This document shows, one piece after another, positions 46,030-54,085 of a DNA stretch of 54,085 nt. The DNA is taken from positions 1 to 54,085 of the IMG/VR virus record IMGVR_UViG_3300039037_000056. One strand, written 5' to 3'. The position numbers and the translations under genes are program-made. The notes beneath the pieces are model-generated. The model saw only the letters and a program-made list of their open reading frames with translations. It searched no databases and was not told the origin of the DNA. The stretch's first letter is position 1, and each line of letters opens with the position of its first letter. The stretch comes from a virus.

Positions 46030-47871
46030 TTAGCTAGAAGTTACGGTTTCCCATCCAGATCCTGTATAGACCTGTATTTTATTGAGTGTGGTGTTGTAGA
46101 TTACAGCACCAGCAGTCAAGTTATTTAAGTTACCTCTATTGGTAGTGGTGACCTTTGGAAGAATCATAAACCTATCAGAGGAATATGATTCACCATCATC
46201 ATTAGCGGTTGCAGAACCCAAGTCAAGAGCACATGTTGGATTAGTTGTACCCGAACCAATACATCCTTTTTGAGTAACAACAACCCTTGCGGAACCACCC
46301 TGACTATGTGTTGGTGGGTTGATAGCAAACCTCAAGGCATTACTATCAGTTCTGTCTACACCTTGATCATCAGTAGATGAGAAAACAGCAGAAGCGTTAT
46401 TAGTTTGCTTTATGTTGAAAAATGTAGAGACCCCCGTAGTTACATGAGTGTTAACAAAAGATCTACCATTAGAACCATCACCACTACCATTATCAAATAC
46501 GGTGTTAGATCCATTGGGTGCGAGTATATCACCCTTAAAACTACCTGCCGTTAAGGCACCAGTGAGTGTAACTGCACCAGTTATACTCAAATCTCCAGTA
46601 ATAAAAGTGTTACCAGAGAAAGTTGATACACCAGATACACTTAACCTTTGAGTAGGTGCTGTGACACCCAGACCCAGATTACCAGTGTAAGATAAGGACA
46701 TCAAAGGACTTGTGCCCTTGAACCAGTGGAAACCACCAGTGTTGATACCTGTTCCACTGCCACCATGCAGAATGTAGTTCAGGTTTCCTAAATCATGATT
46801 GACAAGATCTAATGATCTGCTGTCACTGTAACTTAATGCACTGTCTCCACCAAAGCGAAGAGCACCTGATGTGGTCGTTGTTGGTGCGCCGCGGCCAAGT
46901 GTAAGTAAAGACGTGCTTCCAGTATTTCTAATATGTACGGAAGAAATACCAGATGCTGTTCTGATTTCCAAGTTAGCATCAGGACTTGCAGAACCAAATG
47001 CTGACTTATTTGTATCTAATACAGTGAATACTGTGCCACCTGTGCCGACATTTAATTCAGTCTTCGCAGTTACAATACCAGCAGTTGGGAGGTTTATAGA
47101 ACTTGCTGTAATTTCTGTAGCAGTAATGGTTCCAACTGTGATGTTAGGAGAACCGATTAAACCTCTGGCAGTTGTGGCAATACCAACAACATCACCAGTT
47201 ACAGTTCCAGTTACATTACCAACAAATGTTGTTGCCGTAATGACACCAAGAGTTGCGGTGATGTTGCTACCAACTTTGAGGTCAGTGAATGTAGAAACAC
47301 CTGTAGAGTTTATGTTTCCTGTAACAGCACCGGTAAATTTATCTCCGACAAACTGGGTAGCAGTGACAACACCAGTTGCTTTAATATGACCCAGAGAACT
47401 GATGCCAACACCACCAGGAAGTGTGCCGGAAAGTAACGGATTACCACCAACCTGAAGGTTCATTCTTGGATCGTTGGTAGATATACCAACATATCCTTTG
47501 TTGTAGATACTTGTAAATCCTAGACCAACATCAATATCTGTCCACTGTGATGTTGGAATGTTTGATAGTTTAGAACCATCACCATAATAAGTAACAACAC
47601 CAGATACAGCAGTGGCGATACCTGCCGCATTTACGTTCAGATTTCCTACAGAACCAGAAGTAATTGTAGTAACACCCGTTACTTCTAAGTTCTTGATGAT
47701 GCCACTAGAAGCAGTGACAAGACCAACAACTCTTGCTGTTCCTCTAACATCCAAAGACTCGGTTGGAACGGTCGTGCCAATACCAACCAAGCCATTAGCG
47801 TTTACAACTAAGTTATCATCATCAACTTGAACACCATTACGAAAATTAAACGATTTTCTATAATTCGCCAT
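46030..47871 (-). CDS. Tail fibre-like structural protein, 613 aa
   Basis: Begins MANYRKSFNFRNGVQVDDDN and is a long beta-repeat protein with many V-G-I-G-T-T and T-A-T-x-F-x-G strings (for example GVVTATQFVGDKF, LGVITATTFVGNVTG), typical of trimeric fibre shafts. The C-terminus (LPKVTTTNRGNLNNLTAGAV, YNTTLNKIQVYTGSGWETV) is a conserved fibre end module. Late box 20 nt upstream. Confidence 0.82.
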   Translation of the reverse strand: MANYRKSFNFRNGVQVDDDNLVVNANGLVGIGTTVPTESLDVRGTARVVGLVTASSGIIKNLEVTGVTTITSGSVGNLNVNAAGIATAVSGVVTYYGDGSKLSNIPTSQWTDIDVGLGFTSIYNKGYVGISTNDPRMNLQVGGNPLLSGTLPGGVGISSLGHIKATGVVTATQFVGDKFTGAVTGNINSTGVSTFTDLKVGSNITATLGVITATTFVGNVTGTVTGDVVGIATTARGLIGSPNITVGTITATEITASSINLPTAGIVTAKTELNVGTGGTVFTVLDTNKSAFGSASPDANLEIRTASGISSVHIRNTGSTSLLTLGRGAPTTTTSGALRFGGDSALSYSDSRSLDLVNHDLGNLNYILHGGSGTGINTGGFHWFKGTSPLMSLSYTGNLGLGVTAPTQRLSVSGVSTFSGNTFITGDLSITGAVTLTGALTAGSFKGDILAPNGSNTVFDNGSGDGSNGRSFVNTHVTTGVSTFFNIKQTNNASAVFSSTDDQGVDRTDSNALRFAINPPTHSQGGSARVVVTQKGCIGSGTTNPTCALDLGSATANDDGESYSSDRFMILPKVTTTNRGNLNNLTAGAVIYNTTLNKIQVYTGSGWETVTSS

Positions 47872-47889
47872 CTCTGGATGCTTTTCTAG

Positions 47890-50800
47890 TTATTTATGGT
47901 GCTCATCAACTTTCGCATTAAGTTGTTTGATTGCCTCAATGAGCAGAGGCACAAGTTTTTCATAACGAACTGCCATGTATCCATCCTCTCTAGTTGTATA
48001 GAGACCTGGTAAATCAAGACCTGCAACTTCCTGAGCGATAACACCGATGTCAAGTCCTTCTTTATCGGACTTATCATTCCATTCAAATGTGTTACCACTA
48101 AGACTCAATACCTTAGCGATAGCATCTTCAATAGGTTCAACATTATCCTTCAGTCTTTGATCGGAAGAGGAGAAGGCGATAAGATCACCTGTGAATGTAC
48201 CAGCACCAGTGACGGAAATAGGACCAGCAAATGTGTGAGTACCAGTTCCATTAACATCAAGATTATCATTGACAACTAATGTGCCACCAGCAGAGTCAAG
48301 AGTAAGATTACCAGTTGTGGTATCAATCGTGTTGTCTGTAGTATCAGCGATTTGGATATTGCCGAAGGTAGCACCAGTCGCTACAACTGTTCCAGTTACA
48401 TTAACACCAGTGGTGTTTGCCTGGATTCTTGTGGTTCCGTTAGCATCTACAAGTGATGTTTGGTCAATACCTGTCAGATTTGAACCATCACCAAAGAAAC
48501 TGGTGGCAGTGACATTACCGCCGACATGGAGGTTCTTGTCAATTCCAACACCACCATCTACAGTCAGAGCACCAGTTCCAACACTGGTAGACTGTGTAGT
48601 GTCAGTGATGTTGAAGACACCTCTAACTTTAACAGAAGCATCAACATCAATATCTTCATTGAACTTTGCCTCACCGTTGAAGGTAACAGGACCATCAAAC
48701 TGAGAAAGAACAGTACCAGAGTTACCACCCTCAACAATCAGTCTCTCTTTGACGATAACTTCATCAAAGACTACACTGTTGACGCTAGTATCTTCACCAG
48801 TTACAGTTGGGATAGGAATATCAAAGGTCTTCTCTTTACCGGTGGCAGAGTTAATCTTCTTGTTACCGATGTAGAAGTCACCATCGTTGTTCATACCAGT
48901 GTAAACAACGATACCACAATTCTTCTCTTGTGCTTGTGCCAGAGTCTCCTCTTCTTCGTTCAGAGATCTGACCTGAACTTGAGGAAGTGCGGTAGAATAG
49001 TTACCTGGACCATAACCAAGGTATTCAAATGTATGACCAGATGCTCTCAAATATGTTGGTCTGTGGAACTCAATCGCCTTGAGTTCAACTTTCTTGATGA
49101 GTGCTCCACCAGAATGATTCTCCTTAACTGTACCCATGGCACCACGGATAACAGTCATTTCATTACCACCAGAGCCACTTAAGACATTGCTGGTGACTCG
49201 CATAATCTCATTGTCAACCTGGAAGTAAGAACCAAGTTCAAATCTAGCAGCGGTGGCAACACCAACATTTGTCGTCTTGACGTGAATGGTGGTCTCATTA
49301 CTAATGTTGGACTGGAGAATAGCAGTCTCATTACCGAAGAACGACAGACCTCTAGAACCAAGGTTTTCACCATTCTTATCAGATGTCAGATCATTAGCAG
49401 AAAGTCCATGCTTCAGCAGGAACTTAGGTCCGTGGATTGTAACACCGACACCAACATTTGCTGTGACTGTAGTTGTGGTGACACCAGTTACATCATAGTG
49501 ACCAAGGTTAGCATCACTACTGTTCTTAATTGTCAGTCTGTTACCAACTACGAAACCATGTGGTTCAGTTGTTGTGAATGTAGTTATACCAGATGTGATT
49601 GTTGTGGTAGCAGTAGAAACTGTGATTTCAGGAGCGATATTGATAAGATACTGACCCTGAATTGGTCTTGCGTCAGAATTACTGATAGCAATCGCAACCT
49701 GGTTCTTAGCAGGAACACCAGTAATTCTGAAGTGTCCGCTGGTGTGAGTGCCAATACCAGTCAGTTGAATTGTATTACCAATAACAGTGGAGATTCCAGA
49801 GGTAGTAATAGTAACACCAGCACCAGTTCCACCACCAACTCTAGAAGTATCAAAGTCTAACTCTTCGTTGTTTGTGTATCCAGAACCACCAGAGGTAATA
49901 TCAACGTTGGATACTTTACCACCAGCAACAACAACTCTTGCCGTAGCACCATCCCATGTAGATGTGCCGTTGTTGAACAGTTTGACGTTATGATAGGTGC
50001 CATTAGTGTATCCAGAACCACCAGTCATGGCACTGAAAGTTACGATGCCGTTGAAGTTGTGGTTCTCATGGAATGTGAGTGTGGCAACACCAACTGTATT
50101 TGTTACGAAGGAAGTAGTAACACCAGAGATGGTAAGACCAATACCAAGTGTAGGAAGAAGACTGTCAATACTTTCTCTAGTAATACTCTTCTTCAAATCA
50201 CTTGTCGTAACATCACCAACTGGTGATCTTATAGCGAAGGACTGTGCAGACTCTGGATTGTCATCTACATTATCTTTATCCTGCTGTGGATAGAGATCAT
50301 CAACCTTCTGACTATAATAGTGAGAGGTATATTCTGTAGGAATGGCATTATTAGCGTTCAGAACATACAGATGGTAGATACCATCACTTACATTCTCAAC
50401 ATATGGTGTGATGACTTCGTTTCTGTAGATATAGAAGTTACCTTTCCAGTCAGTTCTCTCAAATCTAGGTAGAGCAATCGTTCTGGTGCTGGTATTGTTA
50501 GTGAAGCTTCCACCATTGTGGGTAATGCTATCAACGTCAGTTGTGGAGTGGGTGAATGTCTTTTCATTAGGAATAGAAAGGACAGTAAAGACACCGTTGT
50601 ATCCTTTGTTCTCTGTTCCAGCAGTGTTACCTGTGCTGGTAACATTCTTAATTGTAATCTTTTCACCAACTTTGATGTTGTGTGGGATCTCAGAGATGAC
50701 AGTTACAGTAGAACCTGAAGTAGAACAGGTGCTGATGAACCTTGGATTTCTGTTAAAGTCTGGATCAGAAGTTGTGATGCCAGTAGCAGTGAAATCAGAA

Positions 50801-53265
50801 TCAGATCTCAATGATGTGGTGCTGGATTCTTGGAGAACAAATCCTTCTTCTGGTTCCTTACAATTTGTGAGTTCCTTAGGAACAACAACTCTCAACTTAT
50901 ACAGTTTCTCGTCAAGACTTCTAGAATCTTCTTTTCTCTTGATGAAACTGGTTGTTGTTCTAGTTCCAAGAGTTCCGGTGCCTTGAGTATTAAAGGCATT
51001 GTAGATCGCATTGTCAGCAGAAGATTTAATAAACCAGTTGCCATTACCTGCATCAAACTGAATTGGAGAACCAATCTCACCGGCATTCTTTTCAGAAACT
51101 CTACTACGAACTCTTAAACTTGTGCCACCGTAGAGTGTGATTGCCTCATCATTCTCGGCATTTGTAAGAGATGCTGCAACCTTAATGGTGGTTGCACTTG
51201 CCTTGATAGCAAAATAAACCTTATGTGCTTCAATGTTCTCTGGAAGATCTCCAGTGTCACTATTGATGACAATCTTCTCACCAGTGATGAGTTTGTGAGA
51301 TCCAATAGTGAAGGTGCTGTTGTTTACTAACGTTACCTTATATTCTTTGACAGAACTGGTCTCGCCAAGGGCAGAAGTAATACCGGTGGTGCTGATCTCG
51401 TTATCAACCATGAGAACATCAGCAGTGTAGGTAGTTCCAGAACCTACAAAGGACAGTTTCTCGTTCAGTTTGGCACCAACACGATAACCTTGAATCTTGT
51501 GTGGAGGTTTGATATTCTTGTCATTGTATCCGAAGAGATACAGGTGACTGGAGATACCAACAGAAGTTGTCAGACCTACGTCAAGAGTTACCCAGTCAAT
51601 ATCCTCTTCTTTAGTTGTGACTGCTTTAGGAGTGATTACAGATGTAATGTATCCCTTATTATCCTTGTTAAACGCTGCTTTCTTAAATCCAACACCATTC
51701 AGAGAGATTTGTCCAAAGTTTGAGTTGGAGTTTGTGATACTGAAGTCAGCACCATTTCTACCATCAAAGTGATAGGCAAAACCAATAGCAAAGACAGATA
51801 CAACCTGAAGGAAGGAATCATTAGATGCCTTGATGTGAGAACTTTCCCATCCAATTCTGTACTGTGCCTCACTATCTAAGTGATAGACCTTAGTGGCATC
51901 AGTGGATGAAGAACCACTAGCGAGAGCGGCACCAGTCACCTTAGATACACTAATACCCTCGTAAACTCTAGAGGACTCATTATACTTAACGAACGCTCTA
52001 TCGTCCTTCTGAAGACCTACAGCAGTGAACTGAGCGACAACCATGGAGCGGAATCCAGTTGCCTTACTACCATCAGCGTGCATACCGTTCATGCCGAAGA
52101 CGGAACGCAGAGAGATGTTAAAAATGTATGGAGAAGCACCCTGGACTGTATCAGTCTCGATGGTGACAGTGGAACCAGAAGCACTAGGAGATGCAGTCAG
52201 GTTGTTTCTAACAAATGGGAGCAAGAACGTAAATGTTCTAGCATCAGTAACGTTCTGAACCGTAGTAGCGATATTATAATCTTCTACACTGACACCTTTA
52301 ATCTTGATGGGTGTTCCAGATGTCAGTTTATGGTCGGTGCTAGTTGTAACTGTGATGACACTGCTTGGTGTAGATCCATCACCAGAAATGACGCTGGAGA
52401 TATTGACAGGATCATCAGCAAACGCACCAACAATCTCAAATTCTGGACGCTTGGCAGCAAAACCAAGTGGGTCTGCTGGCCACTTCTGGTCAATGTTTCT
52501 ACCAGTCTCAGTGTTGTAAGCATTAGAGAGCTTACTATAATACATTGATAGGTCAGAAATAGTGTAACCAGTTGGAATGGTTACACCATCAGCGTATTCA
52601 AAAACAGTAAGTTTGTGGTGAGAGAATGTAGGTGTGGCAGTATTTGCAGAGGAGAAGTCTTGACTGTCAGTATAAACAGTTCCACTCTGATCACCGTCAA
52701 AGATAGAGAACTGCCAGAAGTAACAAGTACCAGTTACCCTGAATAAAGCCGTTCCAGATAAGTTAGTATCTGTTGGGTTTGGTACGTATTTTGGTCTAAG
52801 TTTGGTTTTTCTTAAGTCAAGACCAACAATAGAAGTACCACGAGGAACAATGACACCACCATTGATGCTATTGAACTTATAGAGGATATTATCTTCTTGG
52901 GTTAAATCAAATACAGAATCTGTAGTTAATGTAAGAGTTGTCTGTGCGTTTGATGTAGCACCAGATGGAGAAACAGCAGTCGCAGTTCCACTTACATCTT
53001 TGATAGCAAAACCGGGTCTATTATCAATAATGTGTTCTCCTGGATACAGAAGAATGGTTGTCTTCTCAATAATATCATTATCACTTCCCCTCAGATAGGA
53101 GAATCTCGCTGCCTCTAGCAGTGCTCTCTGGACAGTCTTGAATGGTTTCGTTAAAGAGTTTCCCTGATTCTCAATCGCGTCAGTAGCGTCAAGGTCACTT
53201 GGGTTTACATAAAGAATACGACCCTCAGTATTCTTTATAAAGTTTTCCAGCTTATTAAGAGGCAT
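47890..53265 (-). CDS. Large tail fibre with C-terminal S74 intramolecular chaperone, 1791 aa
   Basis: N-terminus MPLNKLENFIKNTEGRILYV with SDLDATDAIENQGNSLTKPF and TVQRALLEAARFSY, a pectate-lyase-like entry strand seen in cyanophage fibres. The middle holds beta modules, including GGSGYTNGTY and GGSGYTNNEELDF repeats and Q-V-D-N-E-I-M-R-V...RG. The last 93 residues are an S74 chaperone: SSSDQRLKDNVEPIEDAI, then GVIAQEV and MAVRYEKLVPLLIEAIKQL. The S/K dyad probably self-cleaves before the Ser after trimerisation. It probably determines host binding. Confidence 0.85.
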   Translation of the reverse strand: MPLNKLENFIKNTEGRILYVNPSDLDATDAIENQGNSLTKPFKTVQRALLEAARFSYLRGSDNDIIEKTTILLYPGEHIIDNRPGFAIKDVSGTATAVSPSGATSNAQTTLTLTTDSVFDLTQEDNILYKFNSINGGVIVPRGTSIVGLDLRKTKLRPKYVPNPTDTNLSGTALFRVTGTCYFWQFSIFDGDQSGTVYTDSQDFSSANTATPTFSHHKLTVFEYADGVTIPTGYTISDLSMYYSKLSNAYNTETGRNIDQKWPADPLGFAAKRPEFEIVGAFADDPVNISSVISGDGSTPSSVITVTTSTDHKLTSGTPIKIKGVSVEDYNIATTVQNVTDARTFTFLLPFVRNNLTASPSASGSTVTIETDTVQGASPYIFNISLRSVFGMNGMHADGSKATGFRSMVVAQFTAVGLQKDDRAFVKYNESSRVYEGISVSKVTGAALASGSSSTDATKVYHLDSEAQYRIGWESSHIKASNDSFLQVVSVFAIGFAYHFDGRNGADFSITNSNSNFGQISLNGVGFKKAAFNKDNKGYITSVITPKAVTTKEEDIDWVTLDVGLTTSVGISSHLYLFGYNDKNIKPPHKIQGYRVGAKLNEKLSFVGSGTTYTADVLMVDNEISTTGITSALGETSSVKEYKVTLVNNSTFTIGSHKLITGEKIVINSDTGDLPENIEAHKVYFAIKASATTIKVAASLTNAENDEAITLYGGTSLRVRSRVSEKNAGEIGSPIQFDAGNGNWFIKSSADNAIYNAFNTQGTGTLGTRTTTSFIKRKEDSRSLDEKLYKLRVVVPKELTNCKEPEEGFVLQESSTTSLRSDSDFTATGITTSDPDFNRNPRFISTCSTSGSTVTVISEIPHNIKVGEKITIKNVTSTGNTAGTENKGYNGVFTVLSIPNEKTFTHSTTDVDSITHNGGSFTNNTSTRTIALPRFERTDWKGNFYIYRNEVITPYVENVSDGIYHLYVLNANNAIPTEYTSHYYSQKVDDLYPQQDKDNVDDNPESAQSFAIRSPVGDVTTSDLKKSITRESIDSLLPTLGIGLTISGVTTSFVTNTVGVATLTFHENHNFNGIVTFSAMTGGSGYTNGTYHNVKLFNNGTSTWDGATARVVVAGGKVSNVDITSGGSGYTNNEELDFDTSRVGGGTGAGVTITTSGISTVIGNTIQLTGIGTHTSGHFRITGVPAKNQVAIAISNSDARPIQGQYLINIAPEITVSTATTTITSGITTFTTTEPHGFVVGNRLTIKNSSDANLGHYDVTGVTTTTVTANVGVGVTIHGPKFLLKHGLSANDLTSDKNGENLGSRGLSFFGNETAILQSNISNETTIHVKTTNVGVATAARFELGSYFQVDNEIMRVTSNVLSGSGGNEMTVIRGAMGTVKENHSGGALIKKVELKAIEFHRPTYLRASGHTFEYLGYGPGNYSTALPQVQVRSLNEEEETLAQAQEKNCGIVVYTGMNNDGDFYIGNKKINSATGKEKTFDIPIPTVTGEDTSVNSVVFDEVIVKERLIVEGGNSGTVLSQFDGPVTFNGEAKFNEDIDVDASVKVRGVFNITDTTQSTSVGTGALTVDGGVGIDKNLHVGGNVTATSFFGDGSNLTGIDQTSLVDANGTTRIQANTTGVNVTGTVVATGATFGNIQIADTTDNTIDTTTGNLTLDSAGGTLVVNDNLDVNGTGTHTFAGPISVTGAGTFTGDLIAFSSSDQRLKDNVEPIEDAIAKVLSLSGNTFEWNDKSDKEGLDIGVIAQEVAGLDLPGLYTTREDGYMAVRYEKLVPLLIEAIKQLNAKVDEHHK
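47891..47897 (-). promoter_or_regulatory. T4-type late promoter box
   Basis: ATAAATA on minus, overlapping the stop of the 1791-aa fibre gene, 20 nt upstream of ATG 47871. Confidence 0.7.
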
Positions 53266-53297
53266 CGGATTATGACGACCATTAGATTTCTATGTTC

Positions 53298-53304
53298 TAT
53301 TTAT
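53298..53304 (-). promoter_or_regulatory. T4-type late promoter box
   Basis: ATAAATA on minus, overlapping the stop of the 104-aa gene, 33 nt upstream of ATG 53265. Confidence 0.7.
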
Positions 53305-53615
53305 CCCCTCAAATCTTCCTCGTCAAAATATGGAATCAGGTCATCTGGAAGTTCATCCTTGTTCTCAATGTCAATCATATCAAAGCATGGGTGACATTTT
53401 TCAAGTATCAAATACTGTGATCCTGTATAGACATCAGTTATATCGTAGTCTTTTTCTTTATCTGCTTGCTCTACTATATCTTTATCGTAGAGATATCCTG
53501 GTTCTAGTTCATCAAAAGTAAATGGAATATGGTTCAAGAAATACATCCTTACGATTGTTGTCGCATTATTGAACCAATTGTAAGACTGAGTTACCTTGTA
53601 GGTAAAAGAAGACAT
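53301..53615 (-). CDS. Hypothetical protein, 104 aa
   Basis: ATG 53615; a GTG three codons upstream is less likely given the late box only 19 nt away. Begins MSSFTYKVTQSYNWFNNATT, then IVRMYFLNHIPFTFDELEPG and a strongly acidic C-terminus (ENKDELPDDLIPYFDEEDLRG). Aromatic and acidic; a small late virion-associated protein by position. Function unknown. Confidence 0.7.
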   Translation of the reverse strand: MSSFTYKVTQSYNWFNNATTIVRMYFLNHIPFTFDELEPGYLYDKDIVEQADKEKDYDITDVYTGSQYLILEKCHPCFDMIDIENKDELPDDLIPYFDEEDLRG

Positions 53616-53633
53616 AAGCACCACGCTTTGTCT

Positions 53634-53640
53634 TATTTAT
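53634..53640 (-). promoter_or_regulatory. T4-type late promoter box
   Basis: ATAAATA on minus, 19 nt upstream of ATG 53615, just downstream of the tRNA cluster. Confidence 0.7.
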
Positions 53641-53645
53641 TTTAG

Positions 53646-53730
53646 TGCGAGTAGGGAGACTTGAACTCCCACGACCGTGATGGTCAACAGATTTTAAGTC
53701 TGGTGTGTCTACCGATTTCACCATACTCGC
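53646..53730 (-). tRNA. tRNA-Leu (TAA)
   Basis: Class II tRNA: acceptor GCGAGTA/TACTCGC, anticodon loop CTTAAAA (TAA) on a CAGA/TCTG stem, long variable arm (GACC/GGTC), T-arm GGGAGTTCAAGTCTCCC, discriminator A. No CCA encoded. Confidence 0.92.
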
Positions 53731-53883
53731 AGGACATTACACTTATCCGAATGCTTGCTATGGGGCAATTAAACCCAACATTCTGACAGTTTGTAATGGA
53801 GTAAGACACAATTTCCGTTGTGAATATCCCAAGGGGGTTTATCCCATTGCTGGCACCTTGGTTGGAACGTCTCAAGTTCCTAA
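53731..53883. other. Spacer between tRNAs without assigned gene
   Basis: About 150 nt between two tRNAs. Plus-strand frame 53733-53893 stays open but lacks a start outside the tRNA and ends in the next tRNA, so it is not called. No tRNA-like fold was recognised in it. Confidence 0.4.
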
Positions 53884-53956
53884 TGCTTCCTGAGAGGATC
53901 GAACTCTCCTTAGGCAAATTATGAGTTTGCTGCATTCACCAGATTGCTAAGGAAGC
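53884..53956 (-). tRNA. tRNA with CAT anticodon (Met or Ile2)
   Basis: Acceptor GCTTCCT/AGGAAGC, anticodon stem GCAAA/TTTGC with loop CTCATAA, T-arm GAGAGTTCGATCCTCTC, discriminator A. The anticodon CAT could be elongator Met or, if C34 is modified to lysidine, Ile for AUA; the sequence does not settle this. Confidence 0.88.
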
Positions 53957-53959
53957 AAA

Positions 53960-54031
53960 TAGGAATGCCGGGAATTGAACCCGATTCACTCCGTTATAAG
54001 CAGAGGGCTTTAACCAATAAGCAACATTCCC
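53960..54031 (-). tRNA. tRNA-Ile (TAT)
   Basis: Acceptor GGGAATG/CATTCCT (G1-U72 wobble), D-stem GCTT/AAGC, anticodon stem CTCTG/CGGAG with loop CTTATAA (TAT), T-arm TCGGGTTCAATTCCCGG, discriminator A. Reads AUA, a codon rare in GC-richer Synechococcus hosts but usable in the AT-rich phage genes. Confidence 0.87.
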
Positions 54032-54085
54032 GAATACATCAATCAGCGTCGTTGTTGTCGGTTGTGTGTATTCGCAGAAACTCTG

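Noticed and set aside
46871-47389. Plus-strand 172-aa frame opposite the 613-aa fibre
   Set aside because: Val/Pro/Thr-rich antisense shadow of a repetitive beta-fibre gene; no RBS or promoter.
53705-53893. Plus-strand 62-aa frame between tRNAs
   Set aside because: Its start is a GTG inside a tRNA gene and its end is inside another; there is no RBS and all other genes are on the minus strand.
1-54085. Insertion sequences, transposases, integrase or photosystem genes (psbA, psbD)
   Set aside because: I looked for these as common mobile or cyanophage genes and saw none in the window.

Overview
This window looks like part of a T4-like cyanomyovirus genome, probably one infecting marine Synechococcus. 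The reasons are: T4-type baseplate wedge genes in T4 order (gp25, gp6, a gp7-position giant, gp8) followed by a DUF4815 structural protein; T4-type late promoters (ATAAATA boxes) just upstream of structural genes; a CP12-like Calvin-cycle regulator, a typical cyanophage auxiliary gene; and a tRNA cluster. Every gene I can support lies on the minus strand, so transcription runs right to left. All assignments come from reading the sequence; no database search was run.

Layout from right to left. 53.96-53.65 kb: three tRNAs (Ile-TAT, a CAT tRNA, Leu-TAA). 53.6-45.0 kb: tail-fibre block with a small conserved protein, a 1791-aa fibre with a C-terminal S74 intramolecular chaperone, a 613-aa fibre-like protein and a 346-aa protein with a polyglycine adhesin-like tail. 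45.0-43.7 kb: two overlapping 2-oxoglutarate/Fe(II) oxygenases. 43.6-42.4 kb: an SF2 helicase. 42.4-38.0 kb: a dense chain of very small overlapping genes, including thioredoxin, an NxxC glutaredoxin and CP12. 38.0-35.9 kb: two terminator-like elements, a structured 5' leader or small RNA, small conserved phage genes, three mini membrane proteins and a SprT-like metallopeptidase. 35.9-34.2 kb: a putative restriction-modification pair. 34.2-31.7 kb: another chain of small acidic genes. 31.7-29.6 kb: a putative ADP-ribosyltransferase with a T4-like capsid-targeting N-terminus and a very basic protein with a HicA-like N-terminus. 29.3-25.4 kb: an island of small genes whose 25.4-27.6 kb core is GC-rich. 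Here most genes carry their own promoter and a conserved short SD-less leader; in the core a hairpin sits just upstream of the -10 box. A putative small RNA with an array of ACTAGA elements lies at its right side. 25.2-22.6 kb: an AbrB-like protein, a glycosyltransferase-like protein and small conserved proteins leading into the baseplate genes. 22.98 kb to the left edge: gp25, gp6, a 3957-aa giant with a YHYH domain, gp8, a 2346-aa DUF4815 protein and the start of one further gene.

How it fits together: the structural genes are served by late promoters, while the accessory genes have sigma70-like promoters (TTGACA/TATAAT type, several with an extended TGC before the -10) as expected for early transcription by host polymerase. 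The best candidates for undescribed biology are (1) the restriction-modification pair whose methyltransferase has an N-terminal HTH and whose promoter palindrome is duplicated at the next operon, (2) the modular hairpin-promoter-leader gene cassettes, (3) two promoter-to-terminator noncoding units of about 120 nt, one with a regular ACTAGA array, and (4) a candidate capsid-packaged ADP-ribosyltransferase.
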